Below, piece after piece: positions 16,928 through 25,766 of a stretch of 36,316 nucleotides of DNA. The notes below the pieces were generated by a model. The model saw nothing but the letters and a program-made list of their open reading frames with translations, searched no databases and was not told the origin of the DNA. Every line of letters begins with the position of its first letter. The stretch's first letter is position 1. The DNA comes from an uncultured Clostridia bacterium (lineage in GTDB: Bacteria; Bacillota; Clostridia; Oscillospirales; Oscillospiraceae), in NCBI GenBank assembly GCA_945949735.1, contig CAMFFO010000007.1, positions 1 to 36,316 of the forward strand, given 5' to 3'. The position numbers and the translations under genes are program-made.

Positions 16928-18226
16928 TTATACCAATTTATACAGTATTCCGTCAATCACAGACATCACAGGCGCGCCGGTTGTGGTCACGCCGTCAAAG
17001 CCGGTGTTGTTGCTCTTGCCATGGAGATGGCTGTTGCGAATCTCGGCTCTGTAATCCATGTCCACCAGGGTCAGATTAGCTGGGCAGCCCGCGCGGATGC
17101 AGCCCCTGCCGGAGAGGTTCCAGATCCTTGCGGGGTTCTCACTCATCAGCGCAGCCACTTCTTCCAGAGTCAGTTGGGCCCGATTTACAGCATCCAGCAT
17201 CAGCCGGGCAGAGATCTCCACACCTGCCATACCGCCCATGGCGGACCAGATATCCCCGGACTTTTCTTCGGCGGTGTGGGGTGCGTGATCGGTGGCGATC
17301 ATTTCCAGAGTACCGTCCCGGAGCCCATCCCAAAGGGCAAGCCGATCGGATTCCTGCTTGATGGTGGGAAAAACCTTCATAACTGTACCCAGACGGGAAT
17401 AATCCTTCCGACTCAGGAACAGGTACTGGGGGCAGGTCTCCCCAGTCACATCCACACCAGAGGCCTTAGCCTGGCGGATCAGTTCCACAGCTTTGGCGGT
17501 GCTCACGTGGTAGATGTGAATTTTCGCCCCGGTTTCCCGGGCAAAGGCGATGGCCTTTGCCACGGCTTCCACTTCGGAAAAATCAGGCCTGGCATCGATC
17601 AGCGCATCTGCGTCGCAGCAGCCCTGCTGCCGCAGTTTATTGGTGAAATGTTCGTTTATGGCGTTGTTCTCCGCGTGGAAGCCGATACGCATATCCAGAT
17701 CTGCTGCCCGTCGGAATTGCTCCAGCATGACCCCATCCGGGGGAGCTGCGATATTCCCCACGGAAGTGCCCAGGTAGATCTTATATCCCACCGCTCCAGC
17801 AGCTTTCATGGGCTCCATTTCCTCCAGATTGTCCGCTGTCAGTAAGGCGAAGAAGCCCAACTCTATGCAGGAGTGCAGCTGTGACAGGGCAATCCGGTCC
17901 CTCAGTCGCTGAGCCGTGGAGGTGACGGGGTTTACATTGGGCATATCTACGGCGTAGGTAATACCGCCGTAGCGGGCAGACAGGGAGCCCGTGGCAAAAT
18001 CCTCCTTGTGGGTTAGACCGGGATCCCGGAAATGCACATGGGCATCGATCAGGCCCGGCAGAACAAAGAGATCTGTGGCATCCACCACGTTATCCGCCTG
18101 GCGACTGCTTAGACAAGGGGCGATTTCGGCAATCTGGCCGTCGTGGATGGCAATATCCGCGTTGTCACGACCTTTGGACGTGACAACAGTTCCGTTTAAA
18201 ATTAATAGATCGTATTTCATAGGCAC
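16928..18226 (-). CDS. Dihydroorotase/hydantoinase-type cyclic amidohydrolase
   Basis: Amidohydrolase of 432 residues. All binuclear-metal ligands are visible: His63 and His65 in HVHFRDPG, Lys149 (carboxylated) in GYKIYLG, His184 in HAEN, His240 in IYHVST, and Asp313 in ATDHAPHT. DMPNVNP (94-100) resembles dihydroorotase more than allantoinase. It opens a cyclic amide ring such as dihydroorotate, dihydropyrimidine, hydantoin or allantoin. No pyrimidine biosynthesis genes are nearby, and it sits between a nucleoside hydrolase and a ribokinase, so a catabolic role is more likely. Start is GTG 18226, five bases after AGGAG; ATG 18220 is the alternative. The last codons (TAT AAA TTG GTA TAA) resemble the repeat terminus. 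Confidence 0.88.
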   Translation of the reverse strand: MPMKYDLLILNGTVVTSKGRDNADIAIHDGQIAEIAPCLSSRQADNVVDATDLFVLPGLIDAHVHFRDPGLTHKEDFATGSLSARYGGITYAVDMPNVNPVTSTAQRLRDRIALSQLHSCIELGFFALLTADNLEEMEPMKAAGAVGYKIYLGTSVGNIAAPPDGVMLEQFRRAADLDMRIGFHAENNAINEHFTNKLRQQGCCDADALIDARPDFSEVEAVAKAIAFARETGAKIHIYHVSTAKAVELIRQAKASGVDVTGETCPQYLFLSRKDYSRLGTVMKVFPTIKQESDRLALWDGLRDGTLEMIATDHAPHTAEEKSGDIWSAMGGMAGVEISARLMLDAVNRAQLTLEEVAALMSENPARIWNLSGRGCIRAGCPANLTLVDMDYRAEIRNSHLHGKSNNTGFDGVTTTGAPVMSVIDGILYKLV

Positions 18227-18227
18227 G

Positions 18228-19067
18228 CTATCTCCTGTTCAGCGCCGCGGCAAGGGCCTTGCAGCGCTGTGTGTCAATATCGGTTACCCATTCGGTATTG
18301 GCCTTTTCTCTGTGAATGAAATCCGTAAGGATGGCACCGGCGCCGGTTCCGTGATCCAGACACACCTGAATGTGGAGTTTTCGGCTGGAACGCAGCAGGC
18401 TTTCTGTCCCCAAGGCGAGAACTCCCACGGCATTTTCCAGGGCGTAGCCGGGAAGGTCCTCCGGGAATTGGCGGATTTCCAACTCTGAGACTCCCTCAGG
18501 GGCGGCGGGGAGGGGAATGATCCGCAGCGGAATACTGGAACGCAGAACGATTTCGGCGGCTTCCGGATCCTTACGCAGGTTTTCCGGGGCATAGGCGACA
18601 TCCAGCCTGTCCACCAGCAGGATCTCACGGATTCCCGAGGAAATGTCCGGGGCGATCCGCAGGGCCATGGCGATGTTGGTCAGGGGGCCCTGGGCAACCA
18701 GAGTGAGTTTTTCCTCTGCAGCGCGGAAAGTGTGCACCAGGAAAGCAACGGCGTGCTCCCTGGCGGTTGTTTTGGGCTGTGGCAGGGGCAGATCCCCTGG
18801 GACAGTGGGTTCTGCAGGGGCGTCTGGCCGCCGGTACAGCTTTCTTGCTATGGGGCCGGGGCAGCCGGGATAAACCGCCGTCTGCTTTCCTGCCAGCTCA
18901 CACAGCATCAGCGCCTGCTGTACCGCGGTTTCTGCAGAGAGCCTTCCCCAGGCTATGGTAATGCCCAGAAGCCGGATGCTCTCCGATTTCAGAGCCGCCA
19001 GAACGGCAGCGGACTGGAAAACATCGGGGTGAACATCAAGAATCACGTTCCGTATTTCCTTCTCCAT
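18228..19067 (-). CDS. Degenerate nucleoside hydrolase paralogue (probable pseudoenzyme)
   Basis: Protein of 279 residues, shorter than its three neighbours (326-329). Overall it aligns with inosine-uridine nucleoside hydrolases: AQGPLTNIAMALRIAPDI and DPEAAEIVLRS are clear. The calcium site is destroyed: the family motif DVDTGSDDA reads DVHPDVFQS (11-19), so the second Asp is His and the DD pair is Phe-Gln. DATH is replaced by AAPEG, MGGG is lost, and the C-terminal HDALC motif is absent. The frame is intact with a good start at 19067, one base after the upstream stop, and its own stop overlaps the ribosome binding site of the next gene. This suggests selection for a non-hydrolytic function such as partner or ligand sensor. 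Confidence 0.82.
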   Translation of the reverse strand: MEKEIRNVILDVHPDVFQSAAVLAALKSESIRLLGITIAWGRLSAETAVQQALMLCELAGKQTAVYPGCPGPIARKLYRRPDAPAEPTVPGDLPLPQPKTTAREHAVAFLVHTFRAAEEKLTLVAQGPLTNIAMALRIAPDISSGIREILLVDRLDVAYAPENLRKDPEAAEIVLRSSIPLRIIPLPAAPEGVSELEIRQFPEDLPGYALENAVGVLALGTESLLRSSRKLHIQVCLDHGTGAGAILTDFIHREKANTEWVTDIDTQRCKALAAALNRR

Positions 19068-19068
19068 G

Positions 19069-20058
19069 TCAGCGTCCCCCTTCCTGAAAAATATCCACCA
19101 GGATCTGGCACATTTTCTCCGGATCAGCCTCCAGCACCAGCTTTACGTTGGGCGTAGATGAAAAATGGCGGGTGTCCCACTGCAGATGTCCGTCGCTTAT
19201 GCCCTCGGAGCAATCCACATCGCAGGATGCGATTACGGAGTGAACTACCACCGAAGGGTCCACCAGATAGGCAATGCACAGCGCGTCGTGGATGGGGGCG
19301 GTACCGGCCCGCTCCAGGGGCTGGAAAAGGGCATAGCTTTCCCGTCGGACGTGTATGTCGTTGGCGGTGAACAGAGCCGGAACGGTGCCCACGGTACGCA
19401 GCCGGAGTTCATGCCCCTCTGTGAGGGCACAGCTATGGGTGGCATCCAGGGTGCAGACAGTCACCGGTGCACCGCAGCGCAGCACAATGGCTGCCGCTTC
19501 CGGATCCTTGAAGAAATTTGCTTCCGCGGCTGCCGTAATGTTGGTTTTTCGAATGCCGCCGCCCATAATGACGATCTCCTGAATGTTGGCAACAATGTCC
19601 GGCGCCATAGTCAGGGCGAGCCCCAAATTGGTCAGGGTGCCCGTCAGAACCAGAGTAATTTTTTCTGAGGCATTGCGCAGGTACTCCACATAAAAAAGCG
19701 GTGCCTCTGTCTGCTCCGGCATTCTGGGAGAGTCGGCGAGGGGAAGCAAATCGGGGTTCATGGACACCATCTTCCCGCCAATCTCCGATACTCCTGCCAG
19801 TACAGGCTCCACCATAGGCTTCCCGCGCACAGAACTAAGGGATTTCACCATGGGCTCCGGCGCTCCGGGGTAGACAGGGATATGGGTTCCCCCCGCAGCA
19901 TATGCGGCGCGCAGGGTATTGATTGTCGTATTTTTCACGCTGGTATTTCCGTGAACGGAGCACAGCGCGACCAGCTCCAGCTGGGGCGCCTGGATCGCTG
20001 CCATGACCGCAATCGCATCATCCGTCCCGGTATCAACATCCAGGATGATTTTTCGCAT
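19069..20058 (-). CDS. Nucleoside hydrolase (IUNH family), paralogue 3
   Basis: Enzyme of 329 residues that cleaves the N-glycosidic bond of ribonucleosides to base and ribose. The Ca-binding motif is intact (DVDTGTDDA from residue 7), as are VHGNT, GTLTNLGLAL, IMGGG, AEANFFKDPEAA, LDATHSC and HDALCIAYL. I start it at ATG 20058 behind GGAGG; the ORF can be extended to 20091. It is the least similar of the three intact copies, with a distinct C-terminus containing GHLQWDT as in classic IUNH enzymes. The base specificity cannot be read. Confidence 0.93.
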   Translation of the reverse strand: MRKIILDVDTGTDDAIAVMAAIQAPQLELVALCSVHGNTSVKNTTINTLRAAYAAGGTHIPVYPGAPEPMVKSLSSVRGKPMVEPVLAGVSEIGGKMVSMNPDLLPLADSPRMPEQTEAPLFYVEYLRNASEKITLVLTGTLTNLGLALTMAPDIVANIQEIVIMGGGIRKTNITAAAEANFFKDPEAAAIVLRCGAPVTVCTLDATHSCALTEGHELRLRTVGTVPALFTANDIHVRRESYALFQPLERAGTAPIHDALCIAYLVDPSVVVHSVIASCDVDCSEGISDGHLQWDTRHFSSTPNVKLVLEADPEKMCQILVDIFQEGGR

Positions 20059-20069
20059 CTCATACCTCC

Positions 20070-20101
20070 AACAAGGGCGGTACCACGGCACCGCCCTTGT
20101 T
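20070..20101 (-). promoter_or_regulatory. Intercistronic hairpin between nucleoside hydrolase genes
   Basis: The 12-bp stem AACAAGGGCGGT with ACCGCCCTTGTT encloses eight bases. In the gene direction it has no T run, and GGAGG for the next gene starts right after it. More likely an mRNA processing or stability element, or a partial attenuator, than a full terminator. Confidence 0.6.
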
Positions 20102-20111
20102 CATTTGTTTG

Positions 20112-21092
20112 TTAAGGCTGCGTGACACTTCTTTTGAAGCAGTCGCACAGAATATCTACAAATTTGAACCGATCCGCATGGTAGGCAAAATAGCCATTCT
20201 TCTTCAGCGGATAAGCTCTCTGATCCACAATCGTCTGACCTTCTCCATAGCCGGACAGGCCGATCTCGATATGGCAGTGACGCAGATCGGTGATGACAGT
20301 GGGGTCGATCAGATAGGCGACACACAGCGCGTCATGAACAGCCGCGGCATCAGGAATGTAGAGCGGTTGGGTGGCGTTGTGCATGATAATCCGCTGCTCG
20401 CACTGCTCTGCAGCGAAGGTGGCGGCGAAGGTTCCAATCTCCCGGAAGCGTTTGCAGTCATCCAGAGTAACGCACGCTTCGTGGGTGGCATCCAGCGGAA
20501 CCCAAACCACCTTTGCGCCGCACTCGGCTACGATCTGGGCGGCTTCGGGGTCGTGCCAGATGTTGGACTCAGACCAGCAGTTGCAATTGGTGATCTTGCT
20601 GCCGCCGCCCATGATGACGATCTGATCGATTTTATCCACAATGTCCGGAGCGATCCGCAGCGCCAGTCCCAGATTGGTCAGCGGGCCCACGGGAACCAGT
20701 GTGACCTTCTCTGTGGCATTTCGCAGGTAATCCACATAGAAGCAGGCTGCGGGCATGGCCTCGGGCTTGCTGACTGCATCAGGAAGATCCAGGTGTTCGC
20801 TGTGCATGGTGTACTCTTTGCCATTGTAGATCACCGTACGACGGGGGGGATTCTCCACATAGTCCTTGGTCAGGTATTTGACCATAGCGGTGTCGCAGCC
20901 CTTGTATACGGGGACCTTCAGCCCCAGGGAGTCAATGAGCCGCAGGGTGTTATCCGTGGTGTTCTCCACAGGCCGGTTGCCCCAGACGGTACAGATCGCC
21001 ACCAGGTCAATTTTGGGGGAGGTGGCAGCAGTCATAATGGCCACAGCATCATCCGAACCGGTATCCACATCCAGAATTACTTTGATTGCCAT
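20112..21092 (-). CDS. Nucleoside hydrolase (IUNH family), paralogue 2
   Basis: Enzyme of 326 residues. The metal motif DVDTGSDDAVAI begins at residue 8; GPLTNLGLALRIAPDI, IMGGG, DPEAAQIV, LDATHEAC and HDALCVAYLIDP are all present. It is closely related to paralogue 1, sharing an insert with KEYTMH-like sequence and the C-terminal GEGQTIVD and DRFKFVDILC, which marks an in-place duplication. Start ATG 21092 lies behind GGGAGG and only 3 bases after the stop of paralogue 1. Confidence 0.94.
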   Translation of the reverse strand: MAIKVILDVDTGSDDAVAIMTAATSPKIDLVAICTVWGNRPVENTTDNTLRLIDSLGLKVPVYKGCDTAMVKYLTKDYVENPPRRTVIYNGKEYTMHSEHLDLPDAVSKPEAMPAACFYVDYLRNATEKVTLVPVGPLTNLGLALRIAPDIVDKIDQIVIMGGGSKITNCNCWSESNIWHDPEAAQIVAECGAKVVWVPLDATHEACVTLDDCKRFREIGTFAATFAAEQCEQRIIMHNATQPLYIPDAAAVHDALCVAYLIDPTVITDLRHCHIEIGLSGYGEGQTIVDQRAYPLKKNGYFAYHADRFKFVDILCDCFKRSVTQP

Positions 21093-21095
21093 GAT

Positions 21096-22085
21096 TTACC
21101 TCCCAGTCTTTTTGTCCAGCGCAAACAGGTCACACAAAATCTTAGCAAACTTGAAGCGGTCGCCGTCAAACGCGTAGTAGATGTTCTTCTCGTCCGTATA
21201 GTAGCGGGGATCCAGAATGGTTTGCCCCTCGCTGAAATCCCGGAAGCCAATAACACAGTGAACATGGCGTACGTCCCTGAGTACCGTGGGATCGATGAGA
21301 TAGGCGATGCACAGCGCATCGTGTACCGCAGCCGCATCGGGCACGGCCAGAGGTTGACCGTAGCTGTGCATGTAGATGCGCTGCTCGCACAACGCCGCCG
21401 CGAAATCTCCGGAAACCGTGTGCAACGCCCGGAAAGCCTTGCAGTCATCCAGGGTGATGCACGCCGCATGGGTGGCATCCAGGGGAACCATCGTAATTTT
21501 GGCACCGCTGGTGATGACCTTCTGGGCTGCCTCGGGATCATACCATATGTTAAACTCCGCAGTAGGCGTAACGTTGGTAATGTTGTAGCCGCCTCCCATG
21601 ATCACAATTTCTTCGATCTTGCTGACGATGGTCTCGTCTATCATCAGCGCAACGGCCAGGTTGGTCAGAGGCCCCACCGCTACAAGGGTGATGGGCTCCG
21701 TGGCGGCGCGAAGATACTGGACATAGAATTCCGGCGCACGGATGGCTTGCTCTTGGATAACAGCCTCTGGGATCTGAAGATAGTCATCGTGCATCTGAAT
21801 GACTTTTCCGTTCTCATCCTGCTTCTTTGCCATGTCACCCCGGCGTGCCAGACGATCGGGGCAAAGCAGCTTCACCAGCGGTTCCCGGCAGCCCCGGTAT
21901 ACGGGGACATCCGCACCAAGCAGCTGGACGACACGGAGGGTATTCTCCGTGGTCTTGTCCAGATCCTTGTTGCCGGCCACACTGCACACAGCCTCCAACT
22001 GAACATCCGGAGACAGAATTGCCGCCATGATGGCTACGGCATCATCTGAACCGGTGTCCACATCTAAAATAATCTTCCTTGCCAT
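21096..22085 (-). CDS. Nucleoside hydrolase (IUNH family), paralogue 1
   Basis: Enzyme of 329 residues with intact DVDTGSDDAVAI (Asp8, Asp10, Asp14, Asp15), AGNK, GPLTNLAVAL, IMGGGYN, FNIWYDPEAA, LDATHAAC and HDALCIAYLIDP (Asp256). It is expected to hydrolyse imported ribonucleosides in the cytosol. First of four tandem family members, it follows the second ABC permease by 38 bases. ATG 22085 has GAGG upstream. Paralogue 2 is its nearest relative. Confidence 0.94.
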   Translation of the reverse strand: MARKIILDVDTGSDDAVAIMAAILSPDVQLEAVCSVAGNKDLDKTTENTLRVVQLLGADVPVYRGCREPLVKLLCPDRLARRGDMAKKQDENGKVIQMHDDYLQIPEAVIQEQAIRAPEFYVQYLRAATEPITLVAVGPLTNLAVALMIDETIVSKIEEIVIMGGGYNITNVTPTAEFNIWYDPEAAQKVITSGAKITMVPLDATHAACITLDDCKAFRALHTVSGDFAAALCEQRIYMHSYGQPLAVPDAAAVHDALCIAYLIDPTVLRDVRHVHCVIGFRDFSEGQTILDPRYYTDEKNIYYAFDGDRFKFAKILCDLFALDKKTGR

Positions 22086-22123
22086 GATTACACCTCGTAT
22101 CTAAGAAATCAGTTTTCAATGAA

Positions 22124-23038
22124 TCAGGGTTGTTTTTGCTTGGCCGCTTTGACAGTACGAACTGCAGACATCAGGACCAGCAGAACGATTGTGCAGACGT
22201 AGGGGAACATGGAGATCAGCTCCGAGGGGAACTTGCCCATTTGCATATAGTTGGACAAAGCATCTGCGGAACCAAACATCAGCGCGGCCAGCGCGGCGCT
22301 GACGGGCTCACCGGAAGCAATGTTCATGGCGGACATACTGATGAAGCCTCGTCCTGCCATCATGTCCCGGGCGAACCAGCTCAGGTAGCCCATGGACATA
22401 TACATACCACCCAGAGCCGCGATGAAGCCGGAAAGCCCAAAAGACAGAAAGTAAATGCGGCGGGGAGAGATACCCACGGATTCTGCCGCATTGGGGTTTT
22501 CCCCCACGGAGCGGATCCGCAGGCCAATCTTGGTCTTGTACAGCATAAACCATACAAGGAAAATCATTGCAAAGGCAACGTAGGTCAGGATATTATGTCC
22601 GGATAGAATGTCACCCAGAATGGGGATTTCCTTGATCAGAGGGATGTTCCAGCTGCTGATGGACAGGCTGGCAATACTGCCTGCAGTATTTGCCTTTTGC
22701 CCTGTGGCAAGGAACATGACGAATACCGTGCCGCCGACCAGGGCTGTGTTCATGGCAATACTGGTCAGGTATAGGTCGCACTTCATCACAAAGGCAGCGT
22801 AGGAGATGATCATGGTAATGGCAATGGCGGCAGCGAAGCCGGCGAGCATACCCAGCAGCAGACTCTGAGTGGCGCCGCTGACCAGAACACCTGCCAATGC
22901 GGATGCCAGCATCATACTTTCGATGGCCAGGTTCATTAGCCCGGCTTTCTTTGTGATACAGGCGGCGAGGGCGCCAAAAATCAAAGGCGTGGATACGCGG
23001 ATCACGGAAAAAAGAAACTTAACGATGATATCAAGCAT
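22124..23038 (-). CDS. Nucleoside ABC transporter permease (NupQ/RnsD-like)
   Basis: Membrane protein of 304 residues with about eight hydrophobic segments, of the branched-chain/BMP permease family. Typical features are ITKKAGLMNLAIESMM near the start and SVGENPNAAESVGI, the EAA-like cytoplasmic loop. I start it at ATG 23038 (MLDIIVKFLFSV) behind GGAGG; the ORF can be extended to 23122 inside the upstream gene. It overlaps the preceding permease by 8 bases, implying coupled translation. It pairs with that permease to form the channel of a purine or general nucleoside importer. Confidence 0.93.
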   Translation of the reverse strand: MLDIIVKFLFSVIRVSTPLIFGALAACITKKAGLMNLAIESMMLASALAGVLVSGATQSLLLGMLAGFAAAIAITMIISYAAFVMKCDLYLTSIAMNTALVGGTVFVMFLATGQKANTAGSIASLSISSWNIPLIKEIPILGDILSGHNILTYVAFAMIFLVWFMLYKTKIGLRIRSVGENPNAAESVGISPRRIYFLSFGLSGFIAALGGMYMSMGYLSWFARDMMAGRGFISMSAMNIASGEPVSAALAALMFGSADALSNYMQMGKFPSELISMFPYVCTIVLLVLMSAVRTVKAAKQKQP

Positions 23039-24122
23039 TTTTTGCCGCCTCCTTGTTTTTGCTCTTGGTTGCCTTAAAGATGTACTTCTCCTTAAATCCG
23101 CCAAGGAAGTGTTCTGCGGCAATCAGCAGGATGATAATTGCCTGCATGATATCGACGAACTCAATGGGAATTTCTGTGGTGTAGTTCAGAACTGCTGCAC
23201 CGGTACGCATATAGGCCAGCAGGAATGCGCCCAGGGGTACGAAGATGGGGTTCTTTTTCGACAGAACCGCCACCAGCAGACCGTCAAAGCCCATATTTGT
23301 CAGGCCTGTCCACATATATCGGTCATAGATGCCCATGATATCCACTGCGCCGCCAATTCCGGACAGGGTAGCGCCAAGAACCTGGGCCGCGATAAGGCTG
23401 GAGGTCATGCCGATGCCGGCGGTTCGGGCAAACTTGGGGTTGGAGCCGCAGATGCGGATGGAGTAACCCAGGGGGGTTCTGAAAAAAATCAGTGCAGTGA
23501 CAATGACAGCTGCTATGCCGATGAAGATCCCGGCGTGAATCTGGCTGCCGGAAACCAGCCGTGTCAGCTTGGCGGCGGCAGGCAGTGGTTCGGAGGCCAT
23601 GTAGGTGATGCTGGTATCGTACATCTGGGCCTTTACCAGGTACGTTGCGGCGTACAGCAAAGCATAGTTCATCATAATGGAGACCACAGTCTCGTTGATC
23701 CTGGCCTTCTCACGCAGCAGAGCGGGGATGGAACCAAAAGCTGCGCCAGTCAGTGCGCCCACCAGGATCAGCACCAGAATGAAAACCATATGAGGAGTCT
23801 CAGGGCTCATGAACTGGGTGGCGACCAGAGCTACCATGCAGCCGGACATCAGGTATACACCTTCGCCGATGAGATTAAACCGGTTGGAGGCATAGACAAA
23901 ACACATACCGGTACCGGTCAAAAGATAGGGAATGAATTTGCCGATCAACTGGCCGAACCGCCGTTTGGAGGTAAAGGGGCCGATGGCAAACATATATACC
24001 GCTTCCCCTGGGTTGTCACTGATCAGCATGATGCAAAGCAGAGTTACACCGTAGGCAATGACCAGCGCCGCCAGGATTCGGACTATTTCGAAGATGAATT
24101 CAATTCTTCTTGTTTCCTTCAT
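23031..24122 (-). CDS. Nucleoside ABC transporter permease (NupP/RnsC-like)
   Basis: Membrane protein of 363 residues with about ten hydrophobic segments. NRFNLIGEGVYLMSGCM and ICGSNPKFARTAGI are the conserved segments of the longer permease of BMP-type nucleoside importers. Its start overlaps the ATPase stop (ATGA) and its end overlaps the next permease. Confidence 0.93.
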   Translation of the reverse strand: MKETRRIEFIFEIVRILAALVIAYGVTLLCIMLISDNPGEAVYMFAIGPFTSKRRFGQLIGKFIPYLLTGTGMCFVYASNRFNLIGEGVYLMSGCMVALVATQFMSPETPHMVFILVLILVGALTGAAFGSIPALLREKARINETVVSIMMNYALLYAATYLVKAQMYDTSITYMASEPLPAAAKLTRLVSGSQIHAGIFIGIAAVIVTALIFFRTPLGYSIRICGSNPKFARTAGIGMTSSLIAAQVLGATLSGIGGAVDIMGIYDRYMWTGLTNMGFDGLLVAVLSKKNPIFVPLGAFLLAYMRTGAAVLNYTTEIPIEFVDIMQAIIILLIAAEHFLGGFKEKYIFKATKSKNKEAAKNA

Positions 24123-25669
24123 ACCAAATCACCCATTTCCTCCGGTGTCATGCGACGGACACCCAACATATATTCTCCAAGAAGATCTGTGCTTACCTTG
24201 GAGGCATCCTGGAAATGCGCTACGATCTGACCGTCCTTCATGACGAGAAGCCGGTCGGAGACCTCCAGAATCTCATTCAGGTCGGAGGAAATCAGCAGTG
24301 TTGCCACACCGTCTTCCCGGGCCTTGCGTACCAGTGTTTTGCGAATCATTTCCGTGGTTCCCACGTCGATGCCACGGGTGGGCTGGTTTGCCAGAATTAG
24401 GTGAGCGCCGCTGGAAAACTCTCTGGCAACGATTACTTTCTGGATATTTCCGCCGGAAAGCATCCGAACAGGCTGCGATCTGTCGTCACAAGCAATTTCA
24501 AATGCTTCGATGAGTTCGTCGATTTCCCGGTTGATTTTCCTTGTATCAGTAAACAAACCGAACTTCCGATATTTCTTGGAGTGGATCCGGTCGGCCATGA
24601 TGTTTTCGCGGATTGGGAGGTTGGCTGCGCAGCCGTAAACCATCCGGTCCTCCGAGATATAGGCTAGACCCATTTCCCGGATCTTCCGGATACTTTTGTT
24701 CTTGATGCTTTTGCCGGAGATCTCAATTGTACCGCCGGCGGGCTTGATTATGCCTGCAACAAGCTCAGCCACTTCATTCTGGCCGTTGCCTTCCACGCCG
24801 GCAATGCCGACAATTTCTCCACTGCGAATTCCGAAGGAAATGCCATCAACGGTCATGACATCCTCTGCGTTTCGGTATTTCAGGTCATCTACCGTCAGAA
24901 CAATGTCTTTGGGCTGGGCGGGTTCCTTCTCAATTTCGAGAATCACATCGCGGCCCACCATCATCCTGGAGATTTTTGCGGGATCCAGGTTCTCAATTAC
25001 ATCCGTACCAATGGTTCTTCCGTGTCGCAGTACGGTCACTCGGTCGCACAGCTCCATGACTTCTTCCAGCTTGTGGGAGATGAAGATGATTGCAATGCCA
25101 TCCTTCTTCAGCGCTTTCAGCTGAACAAACAGCTCCTCGGTTTCCTGGGGAGTCAGAACGGCCGTGGGCTCGTCCAGAATCAGGATCCGGCATTTGCGCA
25201 CCAGGGCTTTCAGAATTTCCACCTTCTGCCGCAGTCCAACGCCCAAATCGGCGATGCGCTCCCCGGCATTCACTTTCAACTGGTATTTGTCGGAAATTTC
25301 CTGGGTGATTCTGGCGGCGATTCTCTTGTCAAACATGAGCCCTTTGCCGGGCTCGATGCCCAGGGTCACGTTTTCGGCAACAGTAAGGGAAGGGACCTGC
25401 ATGAAGTGCTGGTGAACCATTCCAATGCCCTTGTCGATGGCATCCAGCGGGCTGGAAATGTTTGCGGGTTTTCCGTCCAACAGCATGGAGCCACCCTGAA
25501 AATCCTCCATTCCGAAGAGTATTTTCATCAGTGTCGTTTTTCCTGCACCATTCTCGCCAACCAGTGCGTGGATCTCGCCTTCGTTGACCACAAAGTTTAC
25601 ATCCTTGTTGGCCATGAAGCCGTTGGGATAAATCTTTGTGATATTTTCCATGCGTAGTATTTCTGCCAA
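24119..25669 (-). CDS. Nucleoside ABC transporter ATPase with two ABC domains (NupO/RnsB-like)
   Basis: Energising subunit of 516 residues holding two ATP-binding cassettes. Domain 1 has Walker A GENGAGKTT (38-46), a variant signature LGVGLRQKVE and Walker B ILILDEPTA. Domain 2 has the degenerate P-loop GVEGNGQNE usual for this family, signature LSGGNIQKV and Walker B LILANQPTRGIDVG. The likely start is TTG 25669, seven bases behind GGGGAG; the first ATG (25651) is too far from it. It serves the two permeases downstream and the lipoprotein upstream. Confidence 0.94.
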   Translation of the reverse strand: MAEILRMENITKIYPNGFMANKDVNFVVNEGEIHALVGENGAGKTTLMKILFGMEDFQGGSMLLDGKPANISSPLDAIDKGIGMVHQHFMQVPSLTVAENVTLGIEPGKGLMFDKRIAARITQEISDKYQLKVNAGERIADLGVGLRQKVEILKALVRKCRILILDEPTAVLTPQETEELFVQLKALKKDGIAIIFISHKLEEVMELCDRVTVLRHGRTIGTDVIENLDPAKISRMMVGRDVILEIEKEPAQPKDIVLTVDDLKYRNAEDVMTVDGISFGIRSGEIVGIAGVEGNGQNEVAELVAGIIKPAGGTIEISGKSIKNKSIRKIREMGLAYISEDRMVYGCAANLPIRENIMADRIHSKKYRKFGLFTDTRKINREIDELIEAFEIACDDRSQPVRMLSGGNIQKVIVAREFSSGAHLILANQPTRGIDVGTTEMIRKTLVRKAREDGVATLLISSDLNEILEVSDRLLVMKDGQIVAHFQDASKVSTDLLGEYMLGVRRMTPEEMGDLV

Positions 25670-25694
25670 CTTGTTTCTCCCCTTTATTTAGGAT

Positions 25695-25724
25695 GGGGAG
25701 ATGAACCATACGATTCATCTCCCC
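25695..25724 (-). promoter_or_regulatory. Intercistronic hairpin after the nucleoside-binding lipoprotein
   Basis: Perfect 11-bp stem GGGGAGATGAA with TTCATCTCCCC around an eight-base loop. No T run follows in the gene direction. Such hairpins after receptor genes commonly stabilise the receptor mRNA or reduce read-through, so that the receptor exceeds the membrane parts. Confidence 0.65.
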
Positions 25725-25766
25725 TGCATATTATTGGCGCAGTGAGCAATGAGTCAGAGCAGAGGA

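Noticed and set aside
20097..22049. 650-codon plus-strand frame opposite two nucleoside hydrolases
   Set aside because: Antisense shadow created by the codon use of the real genes; the minus strand has intact family motifs and ribosome binding sites.
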